DNA of 64,000 nucleotides, from contig NZ_CP092365.1 of assembly GCF_022370835.2 (NCBI RefSeq), positions 1,984,001 through 2,048,000 of the forward strand. Direction: 5' to 3'. The DNA comes from Mycolicibacillus parakoreensis. GTDB lineage: Bacteria; Actinomycetota; Actinomycetes; Mycobacteriales; Mycobacteriaceae. Below, one piece after another: positions 16,692-25,863 of the stretch (within the stretch, counting starts at the first letter, position 1; the number at the start of each line of letters is the position of its first letter). Under the pieces are notes generated by a model, which was not told where the DNA came from, ran no database searches, and worked only from the letters and a program-made list of their open reading frames with translations. The position numbers and the translations under genes were made by a program.

Positions 16692-17695
16692 CCGCGACAG
16701 GCCGGGGCGCAGGGGGCGCCGTTGACACTGGCCCCCTGCAGCTCCACCGGGTCGGCCCCGCCGGCCCGCAGCGGCGGGCGACCGTGGCGCACCTCGTCGA
16801 TGAGCCCGACCACCAGCCGGGCGAACCGGCGGTCGGCGCCGGGGGTGCCCGCCCGCGCGAACGCGATGCCCGCCCGGTCGGCCTGCTCGCGCAGTTCGTG
16901 GTCGAGGTCCCACACGACCTCGATGTGGTCGGCGACGAACCCGATCGGGCAGACGATCACCGCGGTGGTGCCGGCGTCGGCCAGCGCCGCCAGGTGGTCG
17001 CCGACGTCGGGCTCCAGCCACGGCACCCGCGGCGACCCCGAACGCGACTGCCACACCACGTCGTGGTCGGTGTGCCCGGCCGCGGCGGCCACCAGGGCGG
17101 CCGCCGCGGCGACCTGCCGGGCGTAGAGCCGGTCGCCGCACCAGGACTCGGCGGCCAGCGGGATGGAGTGCGCGGTGAACACCAGCCGCGCGCTCGGCCG
17201 CACCGCGGCCGGCAACGTCGCGGCGGCCGCGGTGATCGCGTCGGCGAACCAGCCGACGAAGGCGGGATGATCGAAGAAATGCCGCAGCTTGATCAGATCG
17301 GGCGCGTCGGGCCCCACCGACGCGCGCGCCCGCGCGATGTCGTCGACGTACTGGCGGCAACTGGAATAGCCGCCCCACGCCGAGGTGGCGAACACCGCCG
17401 CGCGGCGCACGCCGTCGGCGGCCATGGCGGCCACCGCGTCCTCGATGTAGGGCCGCCAGTTGCGGTTGCCGAAATACACCGGCAGGGGGGTTTCGTCGCG
17501 CAGCGCCGCGATCAGCGCCCGGTTGATCGCGTTGATCGGCGACACCCCACCGAAGTGCTGGTAGTGCTCGGCGACCGCGTCGAGGCGGGCGGCGGGCACC
17601 GCCCTGCCGCGGGTGACGTTGTCCAAAAACGGCCGCACCTGCTCGGGGCCCTCCGGGCCGCCGAACGACAGCAGCAGCAGCGCGTCGAACTCCAC
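16688..17695 (-). CDS. cpfC: coproporphyrin ferrochelatase
   Basis: 335 residues; inserts Fe2+ into coproporphyrin III in the actinobacterial coproporphyrin-dependent heme route (also called hemH or hemZ). Visible: [19 protein letters not shown] at the start, [33 protein letters not shown] containing the metal-binding His, [17 protein letters not shown], and [18 protein letters not shown] with the conserved Glu. Cysteines in SSCRQY and at the C-terminus ([10 protein letters not shown]) fit the [2Fe-2S] cluster of mycobacterial ferrochelatases, although cluster ligation cannot be proven here. GTG 17695, 11 nt after the inhA stop, was chosen because longer starts would overlap inhA. Follows inhA as in M. 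tuberculosis. Confidence 0.93.
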   Translation of the reverse strand: MEFDALLLLSFGGPEGPEQVRPFLDNVTRGRAVPAARLDAVAEHYQHFGGVSPINAINRALIAALRDETPLPVYFGNRNWRPYIEDAVAAMAADGVRRAAVFATSAWGGYSSCRQYVDDIARARASVGPDAPDLIKLRHFFDHPAFVGWFADAITAAAATLPAAVRPSARLVFTAHSIPLAAESWCGDRLYARQVAAAAALVAAAAGHTDHDVVWQSRSGSPRVPWLEPDVGDHLAALADAGTTAVIVCPIGFVADHIEVVWDLDHELREQADRAGIAFARAGTPGADRRFARLVVGLIDEVRHGRPPLRAGGADPVELQGASVNGAPCAPACRG

Positions 17696-17706
17696 CGGCG
17701 CGCCCG

Positions 17707-18516
17707 CTACAGCAACTGGGTGTGCGCGCCGCCGTCGGCGTAGATCACGGTGCCGGTGGTGGCCGGCAGCCACTCGGAGAGCACCGCGCAGACCGTCTTG
17801 GCCACCGGGGTGGGGTCCTTCATGTCCCAGCCGACCGGGGCGCGCTGATCCCAGCCCTCCTCGAGCAGCTTCATCTGCTCGCCGGCCTCCTCGCCGAGCC
17901 TACCGCCGACGATCGCGCTCATCGCCAGGGTCCGGATCGGGCCGGCCGCCACCAGATTGGAGCGCACGCCGTACGGGCCGGCCTCCCGTGCGACGAACCG
18001 GTTGACCGATTCCAGGGCGCTTTTGGCGACCGTCATCCAGTTGTAGGCCGGCATCGCCCGGCTGGGGTCGAAGTCCATGCCCACGATCGAGCCGCCCGGG
18101 TTCATGACCGGCAGCACCGCCTTGGCCAGCGCGGCATAGGAGTAGGCCGAGATGTGGATGCCCTTGGCGACGTCGTCGTAGGGGGCGTCGAAGAACGGGT
18201 TGACGCCCATGCCGCTTGGGGGCATGTAGCCGATCGAGTGCACCACCCCGTCGAGTTTGTTGTCGGCGCCGATCGCCTCGCCGATCCGGTCGGCCAGCGA
18301 GTCGAGGTGGTCGTTGTTCTGCACGTCGAGCTCCAACAGCGGCGCCGGTTCGGGCAGCCGGTCGACGATGCGCTGGATCAGCCGCATGCGCTCGTAGCCG
18401 GTGAGCACCAGCTGCGCACCCGCCTCCTGGGCGACGCGCGCGATGTGAAACGCGATCGAGGAGTCGGTGATGATCCCGGTGACCAGGATGCGTTTGCCGT
18501 CGAGAACGCCTGCCAT
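17707..18516 (-). CDS. inhA: NADH-dependent enoyl-ACP reductase
   Basis: 269 residues, the same length as M. tuberculosis InhA. It reduces 2-trans-enoyl chains on AcpM in the FAS-II cycle that lengthens meromycolate, and is the target of the isoniazid-NAD adduct and ethionamide. Visible: the NADH-binding segment [17 protein letters not shown], catalytic Tyr158 and Lys165 ([12 protein letters not shown]), and Ser94, Ile16 and Ile21, which are all wild type at the positions where resistance substitutions are known. It follows fabG1 by 32 bp in one operon, with ferrochelatase next. Confidence 0.98.
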   Translation of the reverse strand: MAGVLDGKRILVTGIITDSSIAFHIARVAQEAGAQLVLTGYERMRLIQRIVDRLPEPAPLLELDVQNNDHLDSLADRIGEAIGADNKLDGVVHSIGYMPPSGMGVNPFFDAPYDDVAKGIHISAYSYAALAKAVLPVMNPGGSIVGMDFDPSRAMPAYNWMTVAKSALESVNRFVAREAGPYGVRSNLVAAGPIRTLAMSAIVGGRLGEEAGEQMKLLEEGWDQRAPVGWDMKDPTPVAKTVCAVLSEWLPATTGTVIYADGGAHTQLL

Positions 18517-18548
18517 GTCTGTCCTTTACCTTGAGTCGATTCGGTCTC

Positions 18549-19313
<765 letters not shown>

Positions 19314-19347
19314 TCGTCTCCGCCGCCGGGCGGCCCGCCGGGGCCGC

Positions 19348-20355
19348 TCAGGCGGGCAGTCGGCGGTTGATCAGCAGCCCGGCCACCGCCGCCAGCGCCA
19401 GCACCACCGCGCCCAAGCGCAGCCAGCCGGCGCTGGCGTCGCCCTTGATCGTCTCGTAGCCGATCTGGTTCTGCAGGTTGTCGTAGACCTGTTGGAGCTG
19501 CTCGAGGCTCGAGGCGGTGTAGAAGGTGCCGTCGGACAGGTCGGCGATCTTGTGCAGCGAGTCGTCGTCGACCGGGACCGGTTGGCGCTGCCCGTTGATC
19601 TCCACATAGCCGTACCGGGTGCCGAACGAGATCGTCGAGACCGGCACCCCCTGGTCGCGGGCGGCGCGGGCCGCGGTGAACCCGCCGCGCGGGTTGTCCG
19701 GGTTGGGCGGCACGGTCTCCTTGCCGTCGGAGAGCAGCACCACGCGCGCCGGCGGCGGGCCCTCCCCGCCGCCGATGACCGCCCCGACGGTGGCGATCGC
19801 CTGCAGCGCGGTGAAGATCGCCTCCCCGGTGGCGGTGCGCTCCTCGAGTTGCAGCTTGTCGATCGCGGCCTTGGTGGGGGCGCGTTCGGTGGTCGGCGAC
19901 ACCAGCACCGAGGCGGTGCCGGCGTAGGCGACCAGGCCCAGGTTGATCCCGGGGGTCAGTTCGTCGACGAACTCCTTGGCGGCCTCCTGCGCGGCGGCCA
20001 GCCGGGTGGGTTCGACGTCGCCGGCCTGCATCGACAGCGACACGTCGATGACCAGCATCACCACCGCACGGTTGCGCGGGATCCGCACGTCGTTGGTGGG
20101 CCCGGCCATCGCGACGGTGAACAGCAGCAGCGCAAGCACCAGCAGCAGCGCCGACAGGTGCCGCCAGCGCGACGGCCGTTTCGGGGCGACCGACTCCAGC
20201 AGCTCCATGTTGGCAAAGCGCAGCATGCGGCGCTGCCGCGCCCGCTGGGCCAGCAGGTACAGGGCGGCCAGGCCGGCCGCCACCAGCAGGAACAGCAGAA
20301 ACCACGGGTGGGCGAACCCCGACAGGCTCATCGGCCCCAACAGCGGCAGAGTCAT
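19348..20355 (-). CDS. von Willebrand factor A domain membrane protein (Rv1481-like)
   Basis: 335 residues. N-terminal helices ([20 protein letters not shown] and [19 protein letters not shown]), then a VWA domain with the metal-ion site [18 protein letters not shown] (DxSxS), a conserved Thr region ([10 protein letters not shown]) and LLSDGKET, then a C-terminal helix. This is the BatA-like member of the MoxR/DUF58/VWA cassette, thought to act as a chaperone or metal-insertion assembly at the membrane. Same length and start as Rv1481 from memory. It ends 46 bp before fabG1. Confidence 0.88.
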   Translation of the reverse strand: MTLPLLGPMSLSGFAHPWFLLFLLVAAGLAALYLLAQRARQRRMLRFANMELLESVAPKRPSRWRHLSALLLVLALLLFTVAMAGPTNDVRIPRNRAVVMLVIDVSLSMQAGDVEPTRLAAAQEAAKEFVDELTPGINLGLVAYAGTASVLVSPTTERAPTKAAIDKLQLEERTATGEAIFTALQAIATVGAVIGGGEGPPPARVVLLSDGKETVPPNPDNPRGGFTAARAARDQGVPVSTISFGTRYGYVEINGQRQPVPVDDDSLHKIADLSDGTFYTASSLEQLQQVYDNLQNQIGYETIKGDASAGWLRLGAVVLALAAVAGLLINRRLPA

Positions 20356-20403
20356 TCTCGGCGTGTCCTTTTCGTCACGGTCTGCGTGGGCACCCCGGGC
20401 CGG

Positions 20404-21375
20404 TCACTGGCTGCCCGCCAGCGCGCCGCGGCGCCGGGAGGCGACGAAGCGCACGATGTCGGCGATCCAGTCCCGGTCGGTGCGCAGCGACAACAGCGGC
20501 GCCCCGCAGCGGCGCAGGGTGCGGGCCACCTCGGCGCGGTGCGCCGCGGCGGCGGTGGCGAAGTCGTGGCGCAGGGTGGCGTCGATGGTGAACTCGCGGG
20601 TCACCCCGGTCTCGGTGTCTTGCAGGATGACGTCGCCGACGTCGGGCAGCTCCACGTCGCGCGGGTCGAGCACCTCCACGGCGAGCACCTCGTGGCGGGC
20701 GGCGATCGCGCGCAGCGGGCGCATCCAGTTGATCGGTCCGAGGAAGTCGCTGACGATCACCGCCATCCCGCGGCGGCGCTGCGGGCGGCGCAACGCGTCG
20801 ATGGCCACGGCCAGATCACCGCGGGTCCCCAGCGGGGCGCGCGGCATGGTGGCGATGGCCCGCAGCAGGGTCTGTTCGTGTTGGCGCCCGGAGCGCGCCG
20901 GCACCCGGACCGTGGTGTCGCCGTTGGCGATCAGCGCCCCCAGCCGGTTGCCGCCGCCGCTGTTGAGGAAGACCACCGCCGCGGACGCGGCCACCGCCAG
21001 GTCGCGTTTCTCGCACCCGGCGGTACCGAAATCCAGGCTGGCCGACATGTCGACCACCAGCCAGGTCTCCAGCTCGCGGTCGGCGATCATCTGCCGCACG
21101 TGCGGGTGGGTGGTGCGCGCGGTGACCGCCCAGTCCATCCGGCGCACGTCGTCGCCGGGCTGGTAGATGCGGGACTCGCCGGGTTCGGAGCCCGGCCCGG
21201 GGATCAGCCCCAGGTGGTCGCCGTGCAGCACCCCGTCGAGTTTGCGTTTGACCGTCAACTCCAGGGTGCGCAGTGCCGCGGAGAGCTTCGGATCACCGAT
21301 CTCGCCGCGCAGCATCGACGGCGGGCGGTGAGCGCCGTGGGATGCCCCGGGGTCGGGGGGCCGCTGGGCACTCAC
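20404..21375 (-). CDS. DUF58 domain protein (Rv1480-like)
   Basis: 323 residues. The DUF58 core is clear: GIYQPGDDVRRMDW-type motif (ESRIYQPGDDVRRMDWAVTAR), then VVDMSASLDFGTAGCEKRDL, a VWA-like MIDAS variant. GTG 21375 overlaps the moxR1 stop by 4 nt (GTGA), so the two are translationally coupled. Proteins of this family usually work with a MoxR AAA+ ATPase and a VWA membrane protein, exactly the flanking genes. Precise client unknown. Confidence 0.88.
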   Translation of the reverse strand: MSAQRPPDPGASHGAHRPPSMLRGEIGDPKLSAALRTLELTVKRKLDGVLHGDHLGLIPGPGSEPGESRIYQPGDDVRRMDWAVTARTTHPHVRQMIADRELETWLVVDMSASLDFGTAGCEKRDLAVAASAAVVFLNSGGGNRLGALIANGDTTVRVPARSGRQHEQTLLRAIATMPRAPLGTRGDLAVAIDALRRPQRRRGMAVIVSDFLGPINWMRPLRAIAARHEVLAVEVLDPRDVELPDVGDVILQDTETGVTREFTIDATLRHDFATAAAAHRAEVARTLRRCGAPLLSLRTDRDWIADIVRFVASRRRGALAGSQ

Positions 21376-22478
21376 CGACTGGGGGCCGCCGCCGGCGCCA
21401 CCGGGGACTGCGGCGCAGCCGGTTGGGGCACCGCGTTGACCTGCGGCAGCGCCACCGTCTGCAGCACCCGGTTGATGATGATCTCCGGGGTGATCTCGTC
21501 GGCCAGCGCGTCGTAGGTCAGCACCAGCCGGTGACGCAGCACGTCGGGGATGACCTCGACGATGTCCTGGGGGACCACGTAGTCGCGTCCGCGGATCAGC
21601 GCCACCGCGCGGGCGGCGGCGATGATGCCCAGCGAGGCGCGCGGCGAGGCGCCGAACGCGATCCAGGCCTTGACGTCGTGCATGCCGAACTGGTCGGGTT
21701 TGCGGGTCGCCTCGACCACCCGCACCACGTAGTCGACCAGGGCGTGGTGCACGAAGTTGTTGGCGGCCAACTCCTGCAGGCGCAGCAGATCACCGGGTTC
21801 GAGCACCTGTTTGGGCTGCGGCGGGGTGATCCCCATCCGGTAGATGATCTCGCGTTCCTCCTCCGCGGAGGGGTAGTCGACGTTGATCTTGAACAGGAAC
21901 CGGTCGCGCTGCGCCTCCGGCAGCGGGTAGACGCCCTCGTTCTCGATCGGGTTCTGGGTGGCCATCACCAGGAACGGGTTGGGCAGCGGGTAGGTCTTGC
22001 CGCCGATGGACACCTTGCGTTCGGCCATCACCTCCAGCAGCGCCGACTGCACCTTCGCCGGGGCCCGGTTGATCTCGTCGGCGAGCAGGAAGTTGACCAC
22101 CACCGGGCCCAGCTCGGTGTCGAATTCCTCGCGGCCCTGCCGGTAGATGCGGGTGCCGATGATATCGGTGGGCACCAGGTCGGGGGTGAACTGGATGCGG
22201 GCGAACGTGCCGCCGACGACCCGGGCGAAGGTCTCGACCGCCAGGGTCTTGGCCACCCCGGGCACCCCCTCGAGCAGGACGTGCCCCTTGGCCAGCAGCC
22301 CCACCAGGATCCGCTCCACCAGCTGGTCCTGGCCGACGATGATGCGTTTGACCTCGAAAATGGCCCGCTCCAGGGTCTGCACCTCGGCGGGCACCCCGGA
22401 GCGGGGCCCCTCGGTGGCCGACGGGGCGCCGCCGGGGTGACCGCTGGCGGCAGTGGGCGACCCACCTGGTGATGTCAT
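21372..22478 (-). CDS. moxR1: MoxR-family AAA+ ATPase
   Basis: 368 residues. Walker A GVPGVAKTLAVETFA, Walker B FLLADEINRAPAKVQSALLE, sensor 1 ATQNPIENEGVYPLPEAQRDRF and the C-terminal lid are intact, with disordered Pro/Ala/Gly tails at both ends. MoxR ATPases remodel or mature partner complexes, here most likely with the DUF58 and VWA proteins encoded directly downstream. A TAGGGT hexamer about 50 nt upstream and a GGGAAAGGG ribosome site precede ATG 22478, so it has its own promoter downstream of ripB. Confidence 0.92.
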   Translation of the reverse strand: MTSPGGSPTAASGHPGGAPSATEGPRSGVPAEVQTLERAIFEVKRIIVGQDQLVERILVGLLAKGHVLLEGVPGVAKTLAVETFARVVGGTFARIQFTPDLVPTDIIGTRIYRQGREEFDTELGPVVVNFLLADEINRAPAKVQSALLEVMAERKVSIGGKTYPLPNPFLVMATQNPIENEGVYPLPEAQRDRFLFKINVDYPSAEEEREIIYRMGITPPQPKQVLEPGDLLRLQELAANNFVHHALVDYVVRVVEATRKPDQFGMHDVKAWIAFGASPRASLGIIAAARAVALIRGRDYVVPQDIVEVIPDVLRHRLVLTYDALADEITPEIIINRVLQTVALPQVNAVPQPAAPQSPVAPAAAPSR

Positions 22479-22573
22479 CGACGTCCCTTTCCCAACTTCG
22501 CACGTGTCTGGCTGGTGCCACCCTACGGGTGCACGGCGCAGCCCGGTTCAACTATTCCAGGCGGCCGCCGATC

Positions 22574-22591
22574 CGTCGACGCGGGTCGACG
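22574..22591 (-). terminator. hairpin between ripB and moxR1
   Basis: Inverted repeat CGTCGAC-N4-GTCGACG, 7 perfect pairs with a 4-nt loop, starting 13 nt after the ripB stop. There is no U-tract, as is common in mycobacteria; it could end the ripA-ripB message or attenuate read-through into moxR1. Confidence 0.4.
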
Positions 22592-22604
22592 CCGCGCCGG
22601 CCGA

Positions 22605-23339
22605 TCAGTATTCGATGATGCGCGCCAGATTCGGGGTCATCCCGGCGGTGCGCACCTTGGAGACCGTGACCTTGCCGGCGCTGCCGGAGGCCTCCAGCAT
22701 CTGGTTGTTCCCCAGGTACAACGCCACGTGCTGGCTGCCGCCGGGGCCGTAGAAGATCAGATCGCCGCGTTTGGCCGCCGACGGGCTGACGTGGCGGCCG
22801 GTGTTGTACTGGTCACCGGAGTACTTCGGGATCAACACGCCCACCCCGGCGAAGGCGAACCGGGTGAACCCCGAACAGTCGTAGCCGATCTTGCCGGCGT
22901 CGGACTCCACCCCGGCGCTGGGGCCGTTGGGCTTGCCGCCGCCCCACGAGTAGGGCACCCCCAGCTGCGTCATGCCTCGGCGGATCACGTACTCGACCGC
23001 CTGGCGGCCGTAGACCCGCGGCACCGCGCTGGGCGAGGTGTTGGCGGCCGCCGGGTCGGCGTTGCCGCCGACGTTGATGCCGAGCCCGCCGAGGAATTTG
23101 CGGCCCAGGTCCATCGTCGTCTGGGTGGCCTGGGCGGTGGCCTGCAGCGAGGCGTTGGCGATCGCCACCGGGTCGCCGGGAGCGCCGGCGCTGACCACCG
23201 CCGGCAGCGTCGGATCCCAGGCGCCGCCGTCGGGGGCGGCGGCGGCCGGGCCGGCGGCCACCACGGGGGTGCTCACCAGGGCGGCCGCCACCAGGGCCGC
23301 GCCGAGCAGCCGGGCCGGCCGGCGGGTGCGGTGTCGCAT
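22605..23339 (-). CDS. ripB: NlpC/P60 peptidoglycan endopeptidase RipB
   Basis: 244 residues. A signal peptide (RHRTRRPARLLGAALVAAALVS, then an Ala-rich cleavage region) directs export. The NlpC/P60 domain holds catalytic Cys155 in GYDCSGFTRF, the PYSWGGGKPNGPSAG loop before it, and the second catalytic segment GPGGSQHVALYLGN with His. It cuts D-glutamyl-meso-DAP bonds in stem peptides. ATG 23339 was chosen because it gives the signal peptide. It follows ripA by 11 bp. Confidence 0.93.
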   Translation of the reverse strand: MRHRTRRPARLLGAALVAAALVSTPVVAAGPAAAAPDGGAWDPTLPAVVSAGAPGDPVAIANASLQATAQATQTTMDLGRKFLGGLGINVGGNADPAAANTSPSAVPRVYGRQAVEYVIRRGMTQLGVPYSWGGGKPNGPSAGVESDAGKIGYDCSGFTRFAFAGVGVLIPKYSGDQYNTGRHVSPSAAKRGDLIFYGPGGSQHVALYLGNNQMLEASGSAGKVTVSKVRTAGMTPNLARIIEY

Positions 23340-23350
23340 GCTGCCTTTCC

Positions 23351-24781
23351 TCAGTACTCGATGTAGCGGATGACGTAGGGCGTCATGCCGCTGGTGCGCA
23401 CCGGGGAGACCTTGACGTGCGACCCGGTGTAGGGCGCCTCGAGCATCTGGCCGTTGCCCAGGTAGATGGTGACGTGCTGACTGCCGCCGGGCCCGTAGAA
23501 GATGACGTCGCCGCGGCGCATCTGCGCCGACGGGATCTTGCGTCCCATGTCGTACTGCGAGCCGGAGTAGTGCGGCAGCTTGATGCCGACCCCGGCGAAC
23601 GCGTAGAGCACCAGTCCCGAACAGTCGAACCCGACGGTGCCGGCCCCGGAGTCGATGCCGTTGCTGGGGCCCGCGGCGTTGCCGCCGCCCCACGAGTAGG
23701 GCACCCCGATCTGCGACATCCCGCGGCGGATGACGTATTCGGAGGCCTGCCGACCGTAGACCCGCGGGATCGCGCCGTTGTTGGTGTAGCCGCTCGGGGT
23801 GGGCGCCAGCCCGAGTTTCTGCAGGAAGGAGCGGCCCATGTTCGAGGTGACCTGGGCCGAGGTCTGCGAGATCCCCAGCACCGCGTTGATGATCGCCACC
23901 GGGTCCCCGGAGACGAACGCGCTGGGCACCGCCGGCAGGGTCGGGTCCCAGGCCGGGCCGTCCCATTTGGCCGGGGTCTGCGGCGCCCCGCGATCCCAGT
24001 CGGCGTCCGACGCCCGGGGCGACCCCCCGGCGGTGTCGGCCGGGCTCACCGGCGCGGCCGGCGCGGCCGGCGCAGGGCGGGCGGCGACCAGGCGGGCGTG
24101 CGCCGCGTCGCGTTCGGCGACCAGCGCGTCGATCTGTTTCTGCTGCTCGCCGAAGGTCTGCTGGGCGTTGGTGAGCGCGGCCACCGCGGCGTCCTGGCTG
24201 GCCTGCGCGTCGGCGACGGCGGCGTCGGCGTTCTGTTTGGCCAGCCGCGCGGCGGACTCCTTGTTGACCTGCTCGGTGCGCGCACGCACCAGGTCGTCCA
24301 TCACCCGGTTCGACGCGGTCTGCACCAGGTTGTCGGTGGTGGCGGCGGTGACCATGTCGTCGGGGTCGGTGGCGGTCAGAAACCCGTCGGAGGGCCCACC
24401 GATGTAGGAGGCCACCGCGAAGTCGTCGAACTTCTGCTGGGCGCCGGCGATCTGGGCGTCGGCGGCGCGCACGGCCCGCGCGCTGACGTCGATGTCGTGC
24501 TCGGCGGCGGCGGCGTCGTCGCGGGCGTTCTGCAGATCCACCAGGGCCTTGTTGACGCTCTCCTGCTCGGTCTGGATGGCGGCCCCGAGGTCCTGCAGGC
24601 GCTGATCGGCCTCGGCGACGCGGGCGATGAGCCCGGCCACGGTGTCCGGGTCGGCGGGCGGGTCCGCGGCGGCGAACCCCGGGGTGGACACCAGCATCGC
24701 CACGCTGAGCGCCGCCGGGGCGGCCAGGCGGGCGACACGCGCGACGAACAGGCCAAGAGAGCCGGGGTCAGGACGTCTCAT
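23351..24781 (-). CDS. ripA: NlpC/P60 peptidoglycan endopeptidase RipA
   Basis: 476 residues (M. tuberculosis RipA 472 from memory). Order: signal peptide (MRRPDPGSLGLFVARVARLAAP, hydrophobic core, AAADPP), a long helical coiled-coil domain of about residues 40-240, a Pro/Ala linker, and a C-terminal NlpC/P60 domain with Cys387 in FDCSGLVLYAF and GSQHVTIYLGN carrying the catalytic His. It hydrolyses D-Glu-mDAP bonds at the septum for daughter cell separation, with RpfB as a known partner in M. tuberculosis. ATG 24781 has AGAGGAG 10 nt upstream. The long AT-rich leader upstream suggests tight control. Confidence 0.95.
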   Translation of the reverse strand: MRRPDPGSLGLFVARVARLAAPAALSVAMLVSTPGFAAADPPADPDTVAGLIARVAEADQRLQDLGAAIQTEQESVNKALVDLQNARDDAAAAEHDIDVSARAVRAADAQIAGAQQKFDDFAVASYIGGPSDGFLTATDPDDMVTAATTDNLVQTASNRVMDDLVRARTEQVNKESAARLAKQNADAAVADAQASQDAAVAALTNAQQTFGEQQKQIDALVAERDAAHARLVAARPAPAAPAAPVSPADTAGGSPRASDADWDRGAPQTPAKWDGPAWDPTLPAVPSAFVSGDPVAIINAVLGISQTSAQVTSNMGRSFLQKLGLAPTPSGYTNNGAIPRVYGRQASEYVIRRGMSQIGVPYSWGGGNAAGPSNGIDSGAGTVGFDCSGLVLYAFAGVGIKLPHYSGSQYDMGRKIPSAQMRRGDVIFYGPGGSQHVTIYLGNGQMLEAPYTGSHVKVSPVRTSGMTPYVIRYIEY

Positions 24782-24849
24782 GCGACTGGGTTCTCCTCTG
24801 GCTCTGGGCGGGCTGGCTCGAGGGCACGGGTAGTCCGGGTCAGCGGACG

Positions 24850-25000
24850 GCACCGATACCGCAGCTGATCAAAACAACTACAACTCAGGCACCAATTGCA
24901 CCGTACGTCACATTCAGCACACAGAACCCATAGGTCACAAACTACATATTTGTCATTGAAGTGATTGTGACCGAACGGTGATCTCAAGAATTTGCTGAGA
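24850..25000 (-). promoter_or_regulatory. ripA: AT-rich ripA leader/promoter region with GGTCACAA inverted repeat
   Basis: This is the main gene-free stretch (24782-25076) and is far less GC-rich than the surroundings. It contains GGTCACAA (24933-24940) and TTGTGACC (24965-24972), an 8-bp inverted repeat with 24 bases between. GTCACA elements resemble half-sites of the response regulator MtrA, which controls ripA in M. tuberculosis. Several TANNNT hexamers (for example TAGTTT on the minus strand) lie nearby, so the exact start site cannot be fixed. I see no ydaO-type c-di-AMP riboswitch consensus. Confidence 0.45.
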
Positions 25001-25076
25001 CTCGCGCGGTGAGCGCACCGTCGCCCTCGCCCAAAGCCCTGGATGCGCCGTCACCACAGGTCGCGCAGCACGGAGG

Positions 25077-25658
25077 TCAGGCGACCGGATCGACCTCGGC
25101 GGCCTGAGGCTCGGCGGCGGAATTTGCGCGGTGCTGCAGCGCCCGGGTGCCGACGGCGGCGGCCACCACCACCACCAGCAGCACCATCGTGAACGCCGTC
25201 CACGGAAATGTCGGGGTGGTCAACTGGTGCAGGAAATTCTGCGCCGACACCACCGGGTCGCCGGTTTTGGCGACGTCCTCACCGGCCTCCAGGGTGACCC
25301 GGTCGAACTGCGGACTGTAGGTGCCGGCGTAGGACGGGCTGACCACCAACACGGTCGCATCGGAGTACTCGCGCCCCACCAGGGTGGCGATGTCGCGCAG
25401 CGGGGTGTCGATCGGCGGGTCGGTCTCCACCACGACGATCTTGAGGTTGACCCCGTCGTCGCGCGCCTCGTGCACCACGGCGCGCAGCCCCGGCATCGCC
25501 GGCGCCGGGGCGGAGACCGCGTAGGTGGCGACGGCGCCGGTGACCGCGTCGATGTCGACGTCGACCGGGATGTAGGTGGGCAACACCGGCCCCCACGCCG
25601 GTACCGTCTGCGGCGGTGTCGCGGCGAATGTCACGGCGTCGGTCAGCAACCCGGTCAT
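25077..25658 (-). CDS. conserved mycobacterial membrane protein (Rv1476-like)
   Basis: 193 residues from ATG 25658 with GAGGAAGG upstream. Most of the protein is a soluble alpha/beta domain (GLRAVVHEARDDGVNLKIVV, DATVLVVSPSYAGTYSPQFD) followed by a single C-terminal membrane helix (TAFTMVLLVVVVAAAVG). The position upstream of ripA and divergent from acn matches Rv1476. Function unknown; genomic context suggests a cell-envelope role. Confidence 0.8.
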   Translation of the reverse strand: MTGLLTDAVTFAATPPQTVPAWGPVLPTYIPVDVDIDAVTGAVATYAVSAPAPAMPGLRAVVHEARDDGVNLKIVVVETDPPIDTPLRDIATLVGREYSDATVLVVSPSYAGTYSPQFDRVTLEAGEDVAKTGDPVVSAQNFLHQLTTPTFPWTAFTMVLLVVVVAAAVGTRALQHRANSAAEPQAAEVDPVA

Positions 25659-25781
25659 CGCGGCCTTCCTCTGTCAGATCCCTCCGAACCGTACGCGACC
25701 GGGCGGGCCGGGCAACCCGCACGCGCCGATCGGGGCCGACTCGAGACCGGATCGCAGCCGGGGCGCGCCCGCCGCGCAATG

Positions 25782-25804
25782 CAGTACGTCCGTACTGTTA
25801 AGAT
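25782..25804 (+). promoter_or_regulatory. acn: TetR-type operator adjoining the acn -10 box
   Basis: CAGTACG-TC-CGTACTG (25782-25797) is a perfect 7+7 inverted repeat directly upstream of a TAAGAT -10 (25799-25804). The site would be occluded when a dimeric TetR regulator binds. The obvious candidate is the TetR gene at 28581; its M. tuberculosis orthologue Rv1474c is reported to repress acn. Confidence 0.6.
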
Positions 25805-25863
25805 GGCGGTGGACGCCGGCACAGCCCCGCCGGCGACAGCGAACCCACGTCGGAAGTTGAGTC

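Noticed and set aside
24778..24987. A Cys-rich 69-codon ORF (minus strand) in the ripA leader
   Set aside because: Starts with TTG, has no ribosome site, and the Cys come from TGT/TGC in the AT-rich leader; it would also overlap the ripA start.
24782..25076. A c-di-AMP (ydaO) riboswitch before ripA
   Set aside because: Actinobacterial cell-wall hydrolase genes sometimes have one, but I found no consensus core here. An Rfam scan would settle it.
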